Shown in pieces: positions 16,398 through 24,261 of a stretch of DNA of 36,258 nucleotides. The translations under genes and the position numbers were made by a program. Numbering within the stretch: position 1 is the first letter of the stretch; every line of letters starts with the position of its first letter. The notes beneath the pieces were generated by a model. The model searched no databases and was not told the origin of the DNA. It was given only the letters and a program-made list of their open reading frames with translations. The stretch is taken from the NCBI GenBank assembly GCA_947626075.1, contig CANQQW010000014.1:1-36258 (forward strand). Reading direction: 5' to 3'. This stretch comes from an uncultured Clostridia bacterium (GTDB lineage Bacteria > Bacillota > Clostridia > UBA1381).

Positions 16398-17812
16398 GAT
16401 ACCAGCCGGTAATCGGTCTTGAAATCCACGCGGAGCTTCTTACCGACTCAAAGGTGTTCTGTACATGTCAAAACGAGTTCGGCGGCAGCGAGAATACGCG
16501 CGTATGTCCGCGCTGCAGCGGTATGCCCGGTACTCTCCCCCTGCTTAACAGGGGCGCGGTGCGTCTCGCGGCAAAAGCGGGTTTCGCTACGGACTGTACC
16601 GTAAACAACTATTCCGCGTTCGACAGGAAAAATTATTTCTACCCCGATCTTCCCAAAGCGTACCAGATTACACAGTTTGAGCATCCGATATGCACGGACG
16701 GTCATATAACGGTCACGGGCGGTAAGGATATACGCATAAACCGTATACACATCGAGGAGGACGCGGGCAAGCTCGTGCATGACGATTACGAGGGCATTTC
16801 CATGGCGGATTACAACCGCTGCGGCGTACCTCTTATCGAAATAGTGACGGAGCCGGATTTTCGCTCCGTCGAGGAAGTGCAGGATTTTGTGGAGCAGATA
16901 GCGCTGCGTCTCAAGTACGCGGGCGTATGCGACGCGAGAATGGAGCAAGGCTCGATGCGCGTGGACGTAAATATATCCATAATGCCCGTAGGCTCGACGG
17001 AGTTCGGTACGCGCGCGGAGCTTAAGAATTTAAACTCGTTAAAGGCAATCGGACGAGCGATTGAGTACGAAATAAACCGTCAGGCGGAAATACTTGACGC
17101 GGGCGGCAAAGTGGTGCAGGAAACGCGCCGCTACAACGATAACCACGGCGACACGAAGGCGCTCCGTTCCAAGGAAGAGGCGCACGACTATCGTTACTTC
17201 CCCGAGCCTGATATTCCGCCCGTGCTTTTAAGCGACGCGGATATGGCTGAAATTAAAGCGTCCATGCCGGAAATGCCTCAAACGCGTTTCGCGCGTTATA
17301 CGAAAGAGTACGGTCTGCCGGAGGATGATTCAAGGCTCATAATTTCAAACAAGGAGTTTTCGGATTTCTACGACGAGTCGGTAAAGGTAAATTCGGACTA
17401 CAAGCAGATTTCAAATATTATGCTGGTGGAGCTTATGCGTCACCTTAACGAGTCTGAAAAGTCTGTAAGCGACCTACTTTTCTCGCCCGCCGACTTGGCG
17501 GAGCTTGTTAAAATGTCAACCGACGGAGTAGTATCGAAAAACGCGGCGAAAGACATTTTAAAAATCATGTTTGACAGCGGCGCAAAGCCGATGAGTATCG
17601 CGAAAGAAAACGGATTTATTATGGATAACGACGCGTCGGGACTGGATGATATTGTAAGCAATGTCCTTGCAGAAAACGCCGACAGCGTGGAAAGCTACAG
17701 AAACGGCAACGAAAAGGTTTTCGGCTTCCTTATGGGTCAGGTGGTACGCGCCGTCGGTAAAGGCGCCAATCCTAAGCTTATAAAGGATTTGCTTACCGAA
17801 AAATTAAAGTAA
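16394..17812 (+). CDS. gatB: Asp/Glu-tRNA amidotransferase subunit B
   Basis: A 472-residue subunit that activates the carboxylate of mischarged Asp-tRNA(Asn) or Glu-tRNA(Gln) with ATP and amidates it. Seen are the start VIGLEIHAELLT, the zinc-site cysteines in CTCQNEFGG and NTRVCPRCSGMPG, DRKNYFYPDLPKAYQITQ, RMEQGSMRVDVN and DYRYFPEPDIPP. The C-terminal helical and YqeY-like region completes it (about residues 290-472). It overlaps gatA by 4 bases and is followed 15 bases later by the AspRS gene. Confidence 0.96.
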   Translation: MRYQPVIGLEIHAELLTDSKVFCTCQNEFGGSENTRVCPRCSGMPGTLPLLNRGAVRLAAKAGFATDCTVNNYSAFDRKNYFYPDLPKAYQITQFEHPICTDGHITVTGGKDIRINRIHIEEDAGKLVHDDYEGISMADYNRCGVPLIEIVTEPDFRSVEEVQDFVEQIALRLKYAGVCDARMEQGSMRVDVNISIMPVGSTEFGTRAELKNLNSLKAIGRAIEYEINRQAEILDAGGKVVQETRRYNDNHGDTKALRSKEEAHDYRYFPEPDIPPVLLSDADMAEIKASMPEMPQTRFARYTKEYGLPEDDSRLIISNKEFSDFYDESVKVNSDYKQISNIMLVELMRHLNESEKSVSDLLFSPADLAELVKMSTDGVVSKNAAKDILKIMFDSGAKPMSIAKENGFIMDNDASGLDDIVSNVLAENADSVESYRNGNEKVFGFLMGQVVRAVGKGANPKLIKDLLTEKLK

Positions 17813-17827
17813 TCGGAGGAATTAATT

Positions 17828-19135
17828 ATGCGGAAAATAGACGGTTCACAGCTTATAAGCGAGCTTACCCTCGGCGATTTGAAAAAGGCGGAAGGCGCTT
17901 CTCTTTCTTTCTGCGCCTGCGTTCACAAGCTGAGAAATATGAGCGGATTTTCATTTGTAATTCTCCGCACCGCAAGATACGTGCTTCAGTCCGTTTACAC
18001 GAAGGACTGCGACGGCGACTTTGACGCGCTCACCGAGGGAGCTTATGTAAGCGTGACGGGTACGGTAAAGAAAGAAAACCGCGCAAATTACGGCTACGAG
18101 ATAATTCTTACGTCATTTGAAATTCTTTCAAAGCCCGCGGCGGAATATCCGCTGCACGTTTCGGCAAAAAAGCTGGGCTGCTCGATTGAAACAAGTATGG
18201 AGTACAGGAGCGTGGCGCTCCGTCACCCGGAGCAGCGGGCGGTATTTAAAATTGCCGAGGGCGTGGTATCGGGTTTCCGTGAGTTTATGCTTTCGGAAAA
18301 TTTTACAGAAATCCACACGCCGAAAATCGTCGCAGCGGGCGCGGAGGGCGGCGCGAATATATTTAAGCTCAAGTACTTCGACAAGGACGCGTATCTTGCG
18401 CAGAGTCCGCAATTCTACAAGCAGACATGCGTCGCGTTCTTTGACCGCGTGTTTGAAATCGCGCCCGTGTACAGGGCGGAAAAGCATAACTCGACGCGTC
18501 ACTTAAACGAGTATATCGGTCTTGACTTTGAAATGGCGTTTATAAACGATATGCACGACGTAATGGCTATGGAAACCGCCATGCTGAAACACGTTATGAG
18601 GTATCTTGCCGAAAACTACGCTCACGAGCTTGAAATGCTTGAAGCGACACTGCCGGTAATAGAAGATATACCCTCGGTCACATTCTTTGAGGCGCTTGAC
18701 ATTCTCGGTAAGTCGCATAACCAGTTTGACCTCGACCCAACGGACGAGGTAAGGCTGTGCGAGTGGGCAAAGGAAAATCACGGCAGTGAGTTTATATTCG
18801 TCGAGAAATTCCCGGGGCTTAAGCGTCCGTTCTACGCGATGGACTCGAAAGATGACCCGAAGCTTGCCGAAAGCTTTGATTTATTATTCCGCGGTCTTGA
18901 AATAACAACGGGCGGTCAAAGAATACACGATTATAACGAGCAGATAGCCAAGTTGAAGCGTTACAACGTCGAGCCGGAGGACTTGGGAGCTTACCTTGAT
19001 ATTCACCGTTACGGCATGCCTCCGCACGGCGGGCTAGGTATCGGTCTGGAGCGCATAGTAATGAAGCTTTTGGGTCTTTCCAATATCCGCGAGGCAAGTC
19101 TGTTTCCGAGAGATATACATCATCTCGATCCCTGA
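17828..19135 (+). CDS. aspS: archaeal-type aspartyl-tRNA synthetase, probably non-discriminating
   Basis: A 435-residue class IIb synthetase. It has the short archaeal/eukaryotic form: an N-terminal OB-fold anticodon domain (to about residue 100) and a catalytic core with no GAD insertion, which bacterial AspRS (about 590 residues) has. Motif 2 contains YRAEKHNSTRHLNEY; motif 3 is GLGIGLERIVMKLLGL; the EGGANIFKLKYF and LAQSPQFYKQ blocks are typical. His33, in the OB-fold, stands where discriminating archaeal enzymes have Trp, and Asn87 where they have Lys. Such changes are associated with charging of both tRNA(Asp) and tRNA(Asn). With gatCAB directly upstream, the expected job is to make Asp-tRNA(Asn) for amidation to Asn-tRNA(Asn). 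GGAGG precedes the ATG. Confidence 0.88.
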   Translation: MRKIDGSQLISELTLGDLKKAEGASLSFCACVHKLRNMSGFSFVILRTARYVLQSVYTKDCDGDFDALTEGAYVSVTGTVKKENRANYGYEIILTSFEILSKPAAEYPLHVSAKKLGCSIETSMEYRSVALRHPEQRAVFKIAEGVVSGFREFMLSENFTEIHTPKIVAAGAEGGANIFKLKYFDKDAYLAQSPQFYKQTCVAFFDRVFEIAPVYRAEKHNSTRHLNEYIGLDFEMAFINDMHDVMAMETAMLKHVMRYLAENYAHELEMLEATLPVIEDIPSVTFFEALDILGKSHNQFDLDPTDEVRLCEWAKENHGSEFIFVEKFPGLKRPFYAMDSKDDPKLAESFDLLFRGLEITTGGQRIHDYNEQIAKLKRYNVEPEDLGAYLDIHRYGMPPHGGLGIGLERIVMKLLGLSNIREASLFPRDIHHLDP

Positions 19136-19144
19136 CAAAAAATT

Positions 19145-19173
19145 AAGGAGCGGCGCGTATGCGCCGCTCCTTT
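19145..19173 (+). terminator. terminator of the gatCAB-aspS operon
   Basis: AAGGAGCGGCGC (19145-19156), loop GTAT and GCGCCGCTCCTT form a perfect 12-bp GC-rich stem that ends in only three T's. It starts 10 bases after the aspS stop. Confidence 0.7.
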
Positions 19174-19297
19174 AGCAAATAAGGGGGTTATTAACCGATG
19201 ACATCGGCTTTTGTAATGTATTTTGTGAGGTCATTTATAGTTATTTCCCCTTTTCTCGTTTTTATACAGTTTTTTTAATATTTTACGTTTGCCGCCG

Positions 19298-19612
19298 TCA
19301 ATCGAGATGGAAAAGCAGGTCTAAATCCGTTGACACGGGGCTGTTATCGGGGTTGGTCTCCATGATGTCCGCCATAAAATCCCACCATTTACGGTTTATC
19401 GCGGTATCCGCGCCCTTTGCCCACAGTTCCTCGTCCTCAATCTCTATGTAGCCGAACAACGTCAGCGTTTCCTTGTCAAGGTAAATTGAGTAGTTTTTTC
19501 CGCCGTGCTCGTGAATCATATCTTTCATTTCCTGCCACAGCTCGTTATGGCGCTTCTCATACTCCTTTTCCTGTCCCGGGTACAGCTTCATTTTAAAACC
19601 TTTGTGTATCAT
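19298..19612 (-). CDS. rhaM: L-rhamnose mutarotase
   Basis: A 104-residue member of the RhaM (former DUF718/YiiL) family, which interconverts alpha and beta L-rhamnopyranose. Visible are MKLYPGQEKEYEKRHNELW (the His belongs to the active-site block), GGKNYSIYLDKETLTLFGY, the RKWWDFMADIMETNPDNSP block and the C-terminal FHLD. Length is exactly typical. GGAGG lies 8 bases before ATG 19612. No other rhamnose genes are near, so the gene stands alone and its sugar pathway is presumably encoded elsewhere. Confidence 0.9.
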   Translation of the reverse strand: MIHKGFKMKLYPGQEKEYEKRHNELWQEMKDMIHEHGGKNYSIYLDKETLTLFGYIEIEDEELWAKGADTAINRKWWDFMADIMETNPDNSPVSTDLDLLFHLD

Positions 19613-19684
19613 GTTTATTCCTCCTTAAATTTTATTTTTTGTTTTAAATTATGATCCTTAATAGTGTATTGATGGTGTCGCTCT

Positions 19685-19800
19685 GCGGGCGAACACGGTT
19701 CGCCCCTACGTAAACGGGCTGTCGAGGGCGCCAGCCCCTACGGCGCAAAATTTCAAAATTACGGGTATAGGGGCGTCAGGCTCGTCCCTCACGGCTTCAC
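19685..19800. repeat. GC-rich intergenic repeat with three small hairpins
   Basis: GGGCGAA (19687-19693) pairs with TTCGCCC (19699-19705), GGGCTG (19716-19721) pairs with CAGCCC (19732-19737), and a third, weaker pair is at 19772-19792. The first two are each followed by CCTACG. This is the form of dispersed intergenic repeats in many Clostridia. It lies between rhaM and scfB and encodes nothing visible. Confidence 0.55.
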
Positions 19801-19801
19801 C

Positions 19802-21172
19802 TTATCCCAGCTTTTTGTGCGCCTCAACCGCTATCGCACATTCAAGGCGTTTTTTTTGAAATTCACAAGCAAGCTCGTAGGGCTTATTTATATCCTTATT
19901 GAAATTATACGCGTTCGCGCTGCAGCCGCCGCTGCAGTAAAACTTTGAGAAGCAGTCCGCGCACTTAGGCTTAGTGTACACATTGGAGCGTTCAAAACGC
20001 TTCACAATATTTTCGTCAAGCGTGTTTTCCTTAACGTTGCCCATGATAAAGTCGGTATTCCCCACAAACTGATGGCATGGGTATATGTCTCCGTTAGGCG
20101 CTACCGCAAGGTATTCATGACCCGCGCCGCAGCCCGACAGGCGCTTTATCGCGCACGGACCTTGGTCAAGGTCTACCATAAAGTGGAAGAAATTAAAGCC
20201 CCTGCCTTCGCCAAAACGTTTCACGTATTCCTCCGCAAGCTTATCGTACTCGGCGCATACAATGTCAATATGTTCTTTTTTCAGCGCGTAATCCTCAGTT
20301 TCCGGCGCTACCACAGGTTCCACGCTCGTCTGCTTGAAGCCGAGATTCGCAAGATGTATAACGTCCTTTGCAAAGTCCGCGTTATACGCGGTAAATGTGC
20401 CGCGCACATAGTAATTATCCTGATTTCTGCTTTCGGCAAGTTTTTGGAACTTAGGCACTATCGCGTCGTATGAGCCGCTGCCGTCCACGCGGCAGCGCAC
20501 ACGGTCGTTTGTTTCCTTTCTGCCGTCAAGACTAAGCACAACATTCGACATATTTTCGTTTATGTACTTCATAATGTCGTCGTTCAAAAGTATGCCGTTT
20601 GTTGTTATGGTGAAGCGGAAATTCTTGTCATGCAGTTTTCCTTGTTCTTTCGCGTACTCCGTTATCTCCTTTACCGCTTCAAAATTCATAAGCGGTTCGC
20701 CGCCGAAATAGTCAATCTCTATATTATGCCGCGTCCCGCTGTTGTTTATAACGAAATCAATCGCCTTCTTGCCTATATCGGCGCTCATAAGACTTCTGCC
20801 GCCGTGAAATTCACCCGTATCGGCGAAACAGTACTTACAGCGCAGATTGCAGTCATGCGCCACATGAAGGCACAGCGCCTTAACCACAGACTGTTTGTTC
20901 CAGTTCTTGGCTATATCGGCGTAGCAGTCCTCCGTAAAAAGCTGACCGCTTTCCGCAAGCGCACATATTTCCGCGTAGCTTTCCTCTATGTCGTCATCGG
21001 CGTACTTCGCTCTAAGCGCCACCTTTATATTTTCGGGACACTTGTCCGCCGCCGTAAACGGCTCGTTTATATAGTCAAGCATATCAAACATAATATCGTC
21101 CACAACGTGTACCGCGCCCGAATATATGTCCATGACTATATTAAGCCCCAACTGTTTATACTTATGTATCAC
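19802..21172 (-). CDS. scfB: SCIFF radical SAM maturase (thioether-forming)
   Basis: A 456-residue radical SAM peptide maturase that crosslinks Cys side chains of the SCIFF precursor to nearby residues. The N-terminal part, starting MIHKYKQLGLNIVMDIYSG, is a peptide-recognition-like region. Next comes CNLRCKYCF (CxxxCxxC, 4Fe-4S/SAM site), FGGEPLMN and TITTNGILL. The C-terminal SPASM domain supplies further clusters: CAIKRLSGCGAG, GDIYPCHQF and CADCFSKFYCSGGCSANAYNF. The start is GTG 21172 behind GGGAG. The precursor gene scfA lies 111 bases upstream on the same strand, which makes the assignment very firm. Confidence 0.95.
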   Translation of the reverse strand: MIHKYKQLGLNIVMDIYSGAVHVVDDIMFDMLDYINEPFTAADKCPENIKVALRAKYADDDIEESYAEICALAESGQLFTEDCYADIAKNWNKQSVVKALCLHVAHDCNLRCKYCFADTGEFHGGRSLMSADIGKKAIDFVINNSGTRHNIEIDYFGGEPLMNFEAVKEITEYAKEQGKLHDKNFRFTITTNGILLNDDIMKYINENMSNVVLSLDGRKETNDRVRCRVDGSGSYDAIVPKFQKLAESRNQDNYYVRGTFTAYNADFAKDVIHLANLGFKQTSVEPVVAPETEDYALKKEHIDIVCAEYDKLAEEYVKRFGEGRGFNFFHFMVDLDQGPCAIKRLSGCGAGHEYLAVAPNGDIYPCHQFVGNTDFIMGNVKENTLDENIVKRFERSNVYTKPKCADCFSKFYCSGGCSANAYNFNKDINKPYELACEFQKKRLECAIAVEAHKKLG

Positions 21173-21227
21173 TTAAAAAAACTCCCTGAATCAATATTTT
21201 TCTGTCATTGTATGAAATTAGAAGAAA

Positions 21228-21251
21228 ATCACCGACCATAAAGCCGATGAT
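21228..21251 (-). terminator. hairpin between scfA and scfB (partial terminator)
   Basis: On the minus-strand RNA, AUCAUCGGC pairs with GUCGGUGAU through nine base pairs including two G-U pairs, around a 6-base loop, and is followed by UUUUCUUCU. It would let most transcripts stop after scfA, giving more precursor than enzyme. Confidence 0.55.
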
Positions 21252-21283
21252 TAACTCTAATGTTCATTTATCCGGCAAAACAA

Positions 21284-21427
21284 TCAGTTTGCTTGTTCAC
21301 ATTTTTGGTTTGCAACCGTGCATGACGTTTTGCAAGCCGACTGACATGAAGTTTGGCACTCGCCGCAGCCGCCGTGCTTCGCTGAATTCTTTAAATTAGC
21401 GCTGTTTAGTGTCTGTACGTGCTTCAT
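21284..21427 (-). CDS. scfA: SCIFF precursor peptide
   Basis: A 47-residue peptide beginning MKHVQTLNSANLKNSAKHG. It has six cysteines at positions 21, 24, 28, 32, 36 and 43 (CGECQTSCQSACKTSC and then one more), which is the definition of 'six cysteines in forty-five residues'. The N-terminal leader is for recognition by ScfB; the Cys-rich core becomes thioether-crosslinked. AGGAGG lies 8 bases before ATG 21427. SCIFF is nearly universal in Clostridia; its final role is not known. Confidence 0.95.
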   Translation of the reverse strand: MKHVQTLNSANLKNSAKHGGCGECQTSCQSACKTSCTVANQKCEQAN

Positions 21428-21463
21428 TGCTAAGTCCTCCTTGTATGTATTTCATCTTTAACC

Positions 21464-21472
21464 ATTGTATCA
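21464..21472 (-). promoter_or_regulatory. extended -10 promoter of scfA
   Basis: Minus-strand TGATACAAT gives an extended -10 element (TG, one base, TACAAT) 36 bases before the scfA start codon. The -35 region (TTTATT at a 17-base spacing) is weak, as is usual for extended -10 promoters. Confidence 0.5.
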
Positions 21473-21523
21473 CACTTTATTGAAAAAATAAAGGGGTTTT
21501 TTACATTTTTTTCTGATTTTTAA

Positions 21524-21880
21524 TCATTTTCCTATAATCAGTCCGAGAAAGCCCGCCGCAAATGTGCCGCAGACTACCGCGAAAAAGTGAGAATTGAACG
21601 CTATGCCCTTATTTATGAGCGCCGATATGCCCACGAGTACCGCGAGGTATATAAGGCATACAAGCATAACGTGGATAAACGCCTTCCCCGCCGCCGCACG
21701 CGATACCGCTATAGTACCCAGTAATACGCCCGCCGCCACCGACGCGTAAACGCAGGCGCTTACTACCGTTTCGCTTATGCCGGTAAAATAAGACAAGAGC
21801 GAAAGTATGAATATAATCAGCATTGTAACAAGAATTGAGAATATGCTCCCTTTTATCACGCCTTTAATATTGACAGACAT
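21524..21880 (-). CDS. TIGR04086 family membrane protein
   Basis: A 118-residue protein that is almost all membrane: four hydrophobic segments at about 10-30, 38-58, 68-88 and 97-116, joined by very short loops. It matches TIGR04086, small four-helix proteins of Clostridia commonly encoded between yajC and the SCIFF genes, as here. Function is unknown. Its ribosome site GGGAGG lies inside a hairpin stem (21887-21926), so translation may be controlled by that structure. It follows yajC by 62 bases. Confidence 0.75.
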   Translation of the reverse strand: MSVNIKGVIKGSIFSILVTMLIIFILSLLSYFTGISETVVSACVYASVAAGVLLGTIAVSRAAAGKAFIHVMLVCLIYLAVLVGISALINKGIAFNSHFFAVVCGTFAAGFLGLIIGK

Positions 21881-21886
21881 AAAAAT

Positions 21887-21926
21887 AACCTCCCTAATAT
21901 TTTATTATAAATATATTAAGGAGGTT
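21887..21926 (-). promoter_or_regulatory. hairpin holding the ribosome site of the TIGR04086 gene
   Basis: AACCTCC and TAATAT (21887-21900, one unpaired C) pair with ATATTA and GGAGGTT (21913-21926) around a 12-base AT loop. On the minus-strand RNA the 3' arm contains GGGAGG, the ribosome site, followed by ATTTTTATG. The same structure could end yajC transcripts or hide the site. Confidence 0.6.
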
Positions 21927-21942
21927 GTTTTTTTATACTAAT

Positions 21943-22356
21943 TTAATTTTTTGCGCTTTCCACCGAACGAACCGCGTCCCTCTCCATTTTTATGACGCTC
22001 TTTTCGTCCTGAGTACCGATATTGCCTGTTTCTATCCAAACAAACTCGTCCTTTATTTTGCTGACCTTACCGCATATGCCGCCAATCGTTACGACCTTAT
22101 CGCCGACTTTCATCGCGTTAATCATTGCCTTGGTTTCTTTCTCACGCTTTCTTTGCGGTCTTATCATCATAAAATACAGAAGCACAATGACCAGCACAAG
22201 CGGCAGGATTGTTACTATCGTGCTCATAACCGGATTTGCCGGAGGATTCTGCGCCGCTCCGGCGGCAGTTCCCGCAGCAGTACCAGAAGCCGTTCCCGCA
22301 GCGCCCGTTGTTCCCTCGCCTTCCGCGAATACAACCGTTTCTAAAATATTCGTCAT
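21943..22356 (-). CDS. yajC: preprotein translocase subunit YajC
   Basis: A 137-residue accessory subunit of the Sec translocon (with SecDF). There is one membrane helix at about 45-64 (IVTILPLVLVIVLLYFMMI), then the hallmark RPQRKREKE, then VGDKVVTIGGICGKV and a small beta-rich cytoplasmic domain. The first about 40 residues are an unusual Ala/Gly/Thr-rich extension (GTASGTAAGTAAGAA). It has its own promoter (22393-22421). Confidence 0.93.
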   Translation of the reverse strand: MTNILETVVFAEGEGTTGAAGTASGTAAGTAAGAAQNPPANPVMSTIVTILPLVLVIVLLYFMMIRPQRKREKETKAMINAMKVGDKVVTIGGICGKVSKIKDEFVWIETGNIGTQDEKSVIKMERDAVRSVESAKN

Positions 22357-22392
22357 AACAGTTCTCCTTTTAATTATTTATTTTCCATACGT

Positions 22393-22421
22393 ATTATACT
22401 ATGCTTATCCGATTTTTTCAA
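22393..22421 (-). promoter_or_regulatory. sigma-A type promoter of yajC
   Basis: Minus-strand -35 TTGAAA (22416-22421), 17-base spacer and -10 TATAAT (22393-22398), 36 bases before the start codon. Confidence 0.7.
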
Positions 22422-22437
22422 TACTTTTTTGCCAAAT

Positions 22438-23040
22438 TTATGTAAGCTGCTTTATTTTTTCGGTCATTTCAAAAAGTTTTGTACCTTTTGCTATAAGAGT
22501 GCCATGCTCCTTTATGTAAGTAATCTGCATGGGATATATGGATCGTTTCGCCGAAAATTCAAGCATAATATGAATACATTTTTTGTGACACGCCTTGTTT
22601 GGGATAGTAAAGCAATAAGTGCTGTTCAGACGATACAGACCGGCGGAAATAAGCGATGCGTCCTCAATCCGAATGAGCGCGCCGCACAAGTCCGAAAAGT
22701 TTTCAAAATAAAATATTTCGGTCTTTTCCTTATGCTTCGGCACCGCCTTTATGTTTGACGCGGTATTAAACTGCCGCTTTGTAACGCGTTTCGCCGCTGT
22801 GTTCAGGCGGCTTACGGTTATGCTCATGCCGTCCCTTGAGGGGGAGGCCTCTACTATAACCTGTCCGTTGTAGGGATTAAATCCCGTTTCCTCCCGTATG
22901 GTTTCCATTATATGAAACAGGAATGTGTGCAATTCGCGCGAGTCGGGAGTTAGCTGTTCCATATCTATGTCAAAATTCATCAAATCCGCGGTTGTAAGAG
23001 TGACTTTTACTTTGTCGCTGTTAAGCCGTTCTATTCTCAC
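22438..23040 (-). CDS. mecA: MecA-like adaptor protein
   Basis: A 200-residue protein starting MRIERLNSDKVKVTLTTADL, the conserved N-terminal block of MecA, which captures substrate proteins. An acidic/basic linker is followed by a C-terminal domain (about 105-195) with IFYFENFSDLCGA, the part that binds ClpC. In Bacillus, MecA hands ComK and others to ClpCP for degradation; here the targets are unknown. The start is GTG 23040 with AGGTGG about 6 bases before it. The promoter is ambiguous: a TTGAAA at about 23090-23095 could be paired with more than one AT-rich -10. It lies upstream of yajC on the same strand, but yajC has its own promoter. Confidence 0.85.
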   Translation of the reverse strand: MRIERLNSDKVKVTLTTADLMNFDIDMEQLTPDSRELHTFLFHIMETIREETGFNPYNGQVIVEASPSRDGMSITVSRLNTAAKRVTKRQFNTASNIKAVPKHKEKTEIFYFENFSDLCGALIRIEDASLISAGLYRLNSTYCFTIPNKACHKKCIHIMLEFSAKRSIYPMQITYIKEHGTLIAKGTKLFEMTEKIKQLT

Positions 23041-23207
23041 AACTGACCACCTACTTTCTGTTTATATAATCTATTATACTATATATTTTTCAATTTGGGA
23101 ATAGTGTTTTTTATATTTATTTATTAAAATTTTTTCCATGCGGGGTATAATCGAGAAAAATAAGGAAACAATACTAAATACTACAACAAAACATTGGAGG
23201 ACTTAAT

Positions 23208-23984
23208 ATGAGTAAACAAAACCAAAAGGAAACAAAAAAGCTGCCGGGCTTTTACATAGCACTGTGCTGCTGTGTATTGGTAATCGGTATAGCGGGATAT
23301 TTTACGGAGAAACAGACCGACGACTCGTCGCCGGCGGTTAGCACCGAAGTGAGTGAAAATGAAAATTCCGATCTGCCGGTATTCTCGGACGAAGTGGAAA
23401 AGTACTCCGAAACCGTAATCCCTACCCCTACCCCCGCAGTCTCGGTCGAGACGCAAAGCGAAGATGTTACGGACGGCGCGGATAGCGAGAATGTTCCTGT
23501 AATGGCGCAGGATGAATACGTCATGGACTACGCGGTCGACAATCCCGACCTTGAAGAAGGCGCGATCACGGTCTCTTCACAGGAGCCGGTATTTGTAATG
23601 CCGGTAAGCGGCGAGGCGCTTGAAGCCTTTTCCGACGGGCTTGTATACAACTCCGCGCTTGAGGACTGGCGTACTCACAACGGCGTTGATATAGCCGCCG
23701 AAACAGGATGCAGCGTTCAGTCCGCGGCGGACGGCGTTATCGATAAGATAACCGATACAGCCATGGGTACAAGCGTGCAAATATCGCACGCGGCAGGCTT
23801 TGTGACAACGTATACCGGTCTTGACAGTGTGGAAAACCTGACCGAGGGTAAGGAAATACACTCGGGCGAGGTAATAGGCACTTTGGGCGAATGTAAAGGT
23901 GAAAACGTAACGCAGCCGCATTTGCACTTTGAAATCAGCAAAGACGGCGAGGCTGTAAATCCTTCCAATTATCTTCCTTATTAA
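23208..23984 (+). CDS. M23 family peptidase, SpoIIQ-like
   Basis: A 258-residue protein with one membrane helix at about 14-34 (FYIALCCCVLVIGIAGYF), then an acidic, Pro/Thr-rich linker and a LytM/M23 domain (about 135-255). The zinc-binding pattern is complete: HNGVDIA (His, Asp) and HLHFEI (HxH). The SALEDWRTHNGVD phrase and the membrane-anchored layout are like clostridial SpoIIQ, which in the forespore membrane connects with SpoIIIAH and, unlike the Bacillus protein, keeps catalytic residues. A general cell-wall endopeptidase is the alternative. TTGGAGGAC precedes the ATG. A TATAAT at 23146-23151 is a likely -10 box but its -35 is poor, which could fit another sigma factor. Confidence 0.8.
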   Translation: MSKQNQKETKKLPGFYIALCCCVLVIGIAGYFTEKQTDDSSPAVSTEVSENENSDLPVFSDEVEKYSETVIPTPTPAVSVETQSEDVTDGADSENVPVMAQDEYVMDYAVDNPDLEEGAITVSSQEPVFVMPVSGEALEAFSDGLVYNSALEDWRTHNGVDIAAETGCSVQSAADGVIDKITDTAMGTSVQISHAAGFVTTYTGLDSVENLTEGKEIHSGEVIGTLGECKGENVTQPHLHFEISKDGEAVNPSNYLPY

Positions 23985-24017
23985 CCCCTTAAATATATCC
24001 GTTGCGCTTTTGGCGCA

Positions 24018-24051
24018 AAAAAACAGCCGTCCGTTCGGACGGCTGTTTTTT
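24018..24051 (+). terminator. bidirectional terminator between the M23 gene and the DUF1858 gene
   Basis: AAAAAACAGCCGTCC, loop GTTC and GGACGGCTGTTTTTT form a perfect stem with an A-run on one side and a T-run on the other. It ends both the plus-strand M23 gene and the minus-strand operon whose last gene stops at 24061. A smaller hairpin, TTGCGC/GCGCAA, lies just left at 24002-24018. Confidence 0.9.
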
Positions 24052-24060
24052 GCGTAAAGC

Positions 24061-24261
24061 TTAGTTTTTGGCTAAAAAGTCGTTAATTTTATTAACAAGC
24101 TCGTCGGGGTCGATACCATGCACCGCGCAAGCGTCGCCAATCGACTCCGCCTGTGACGCGGGGCAGCCGAGGCAGTGCATACCTATTCCCATGAGTATGG
24201 GGGCTATCTCTCTGTTCATCTCCAGCGCCTCGCCTATTAGCGTATCCTTAGTTACCTGCAT
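24061..24261 (-). CDS. DUF1858 domain protein
   Basis: A 66-residue protein fully covered by the DUF1858 domain (ScdA-N-like): an [14 protein letters not shown]-like start, then GIGMHCLGCPAS with a CxxC, then the helical end PDELVNKINDFLAKN. The related N-terminal domain occurs in iron-sulfur repair proteins of the RIC type; a redox or metal role is possible but not shown. AAGGAGGAAACG lies before ATG 24261, inside the end of ftsH, with which the gene overlaps by 14 bases. It is the last gene of the operon. Confidence 0.85.
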   Translation of the reverse strand: MQVTKDTLIGEALEMNREIAPILMGIGMHCLGCPASQAESIGDACAVHGIDPDELVNKINDFLAKN

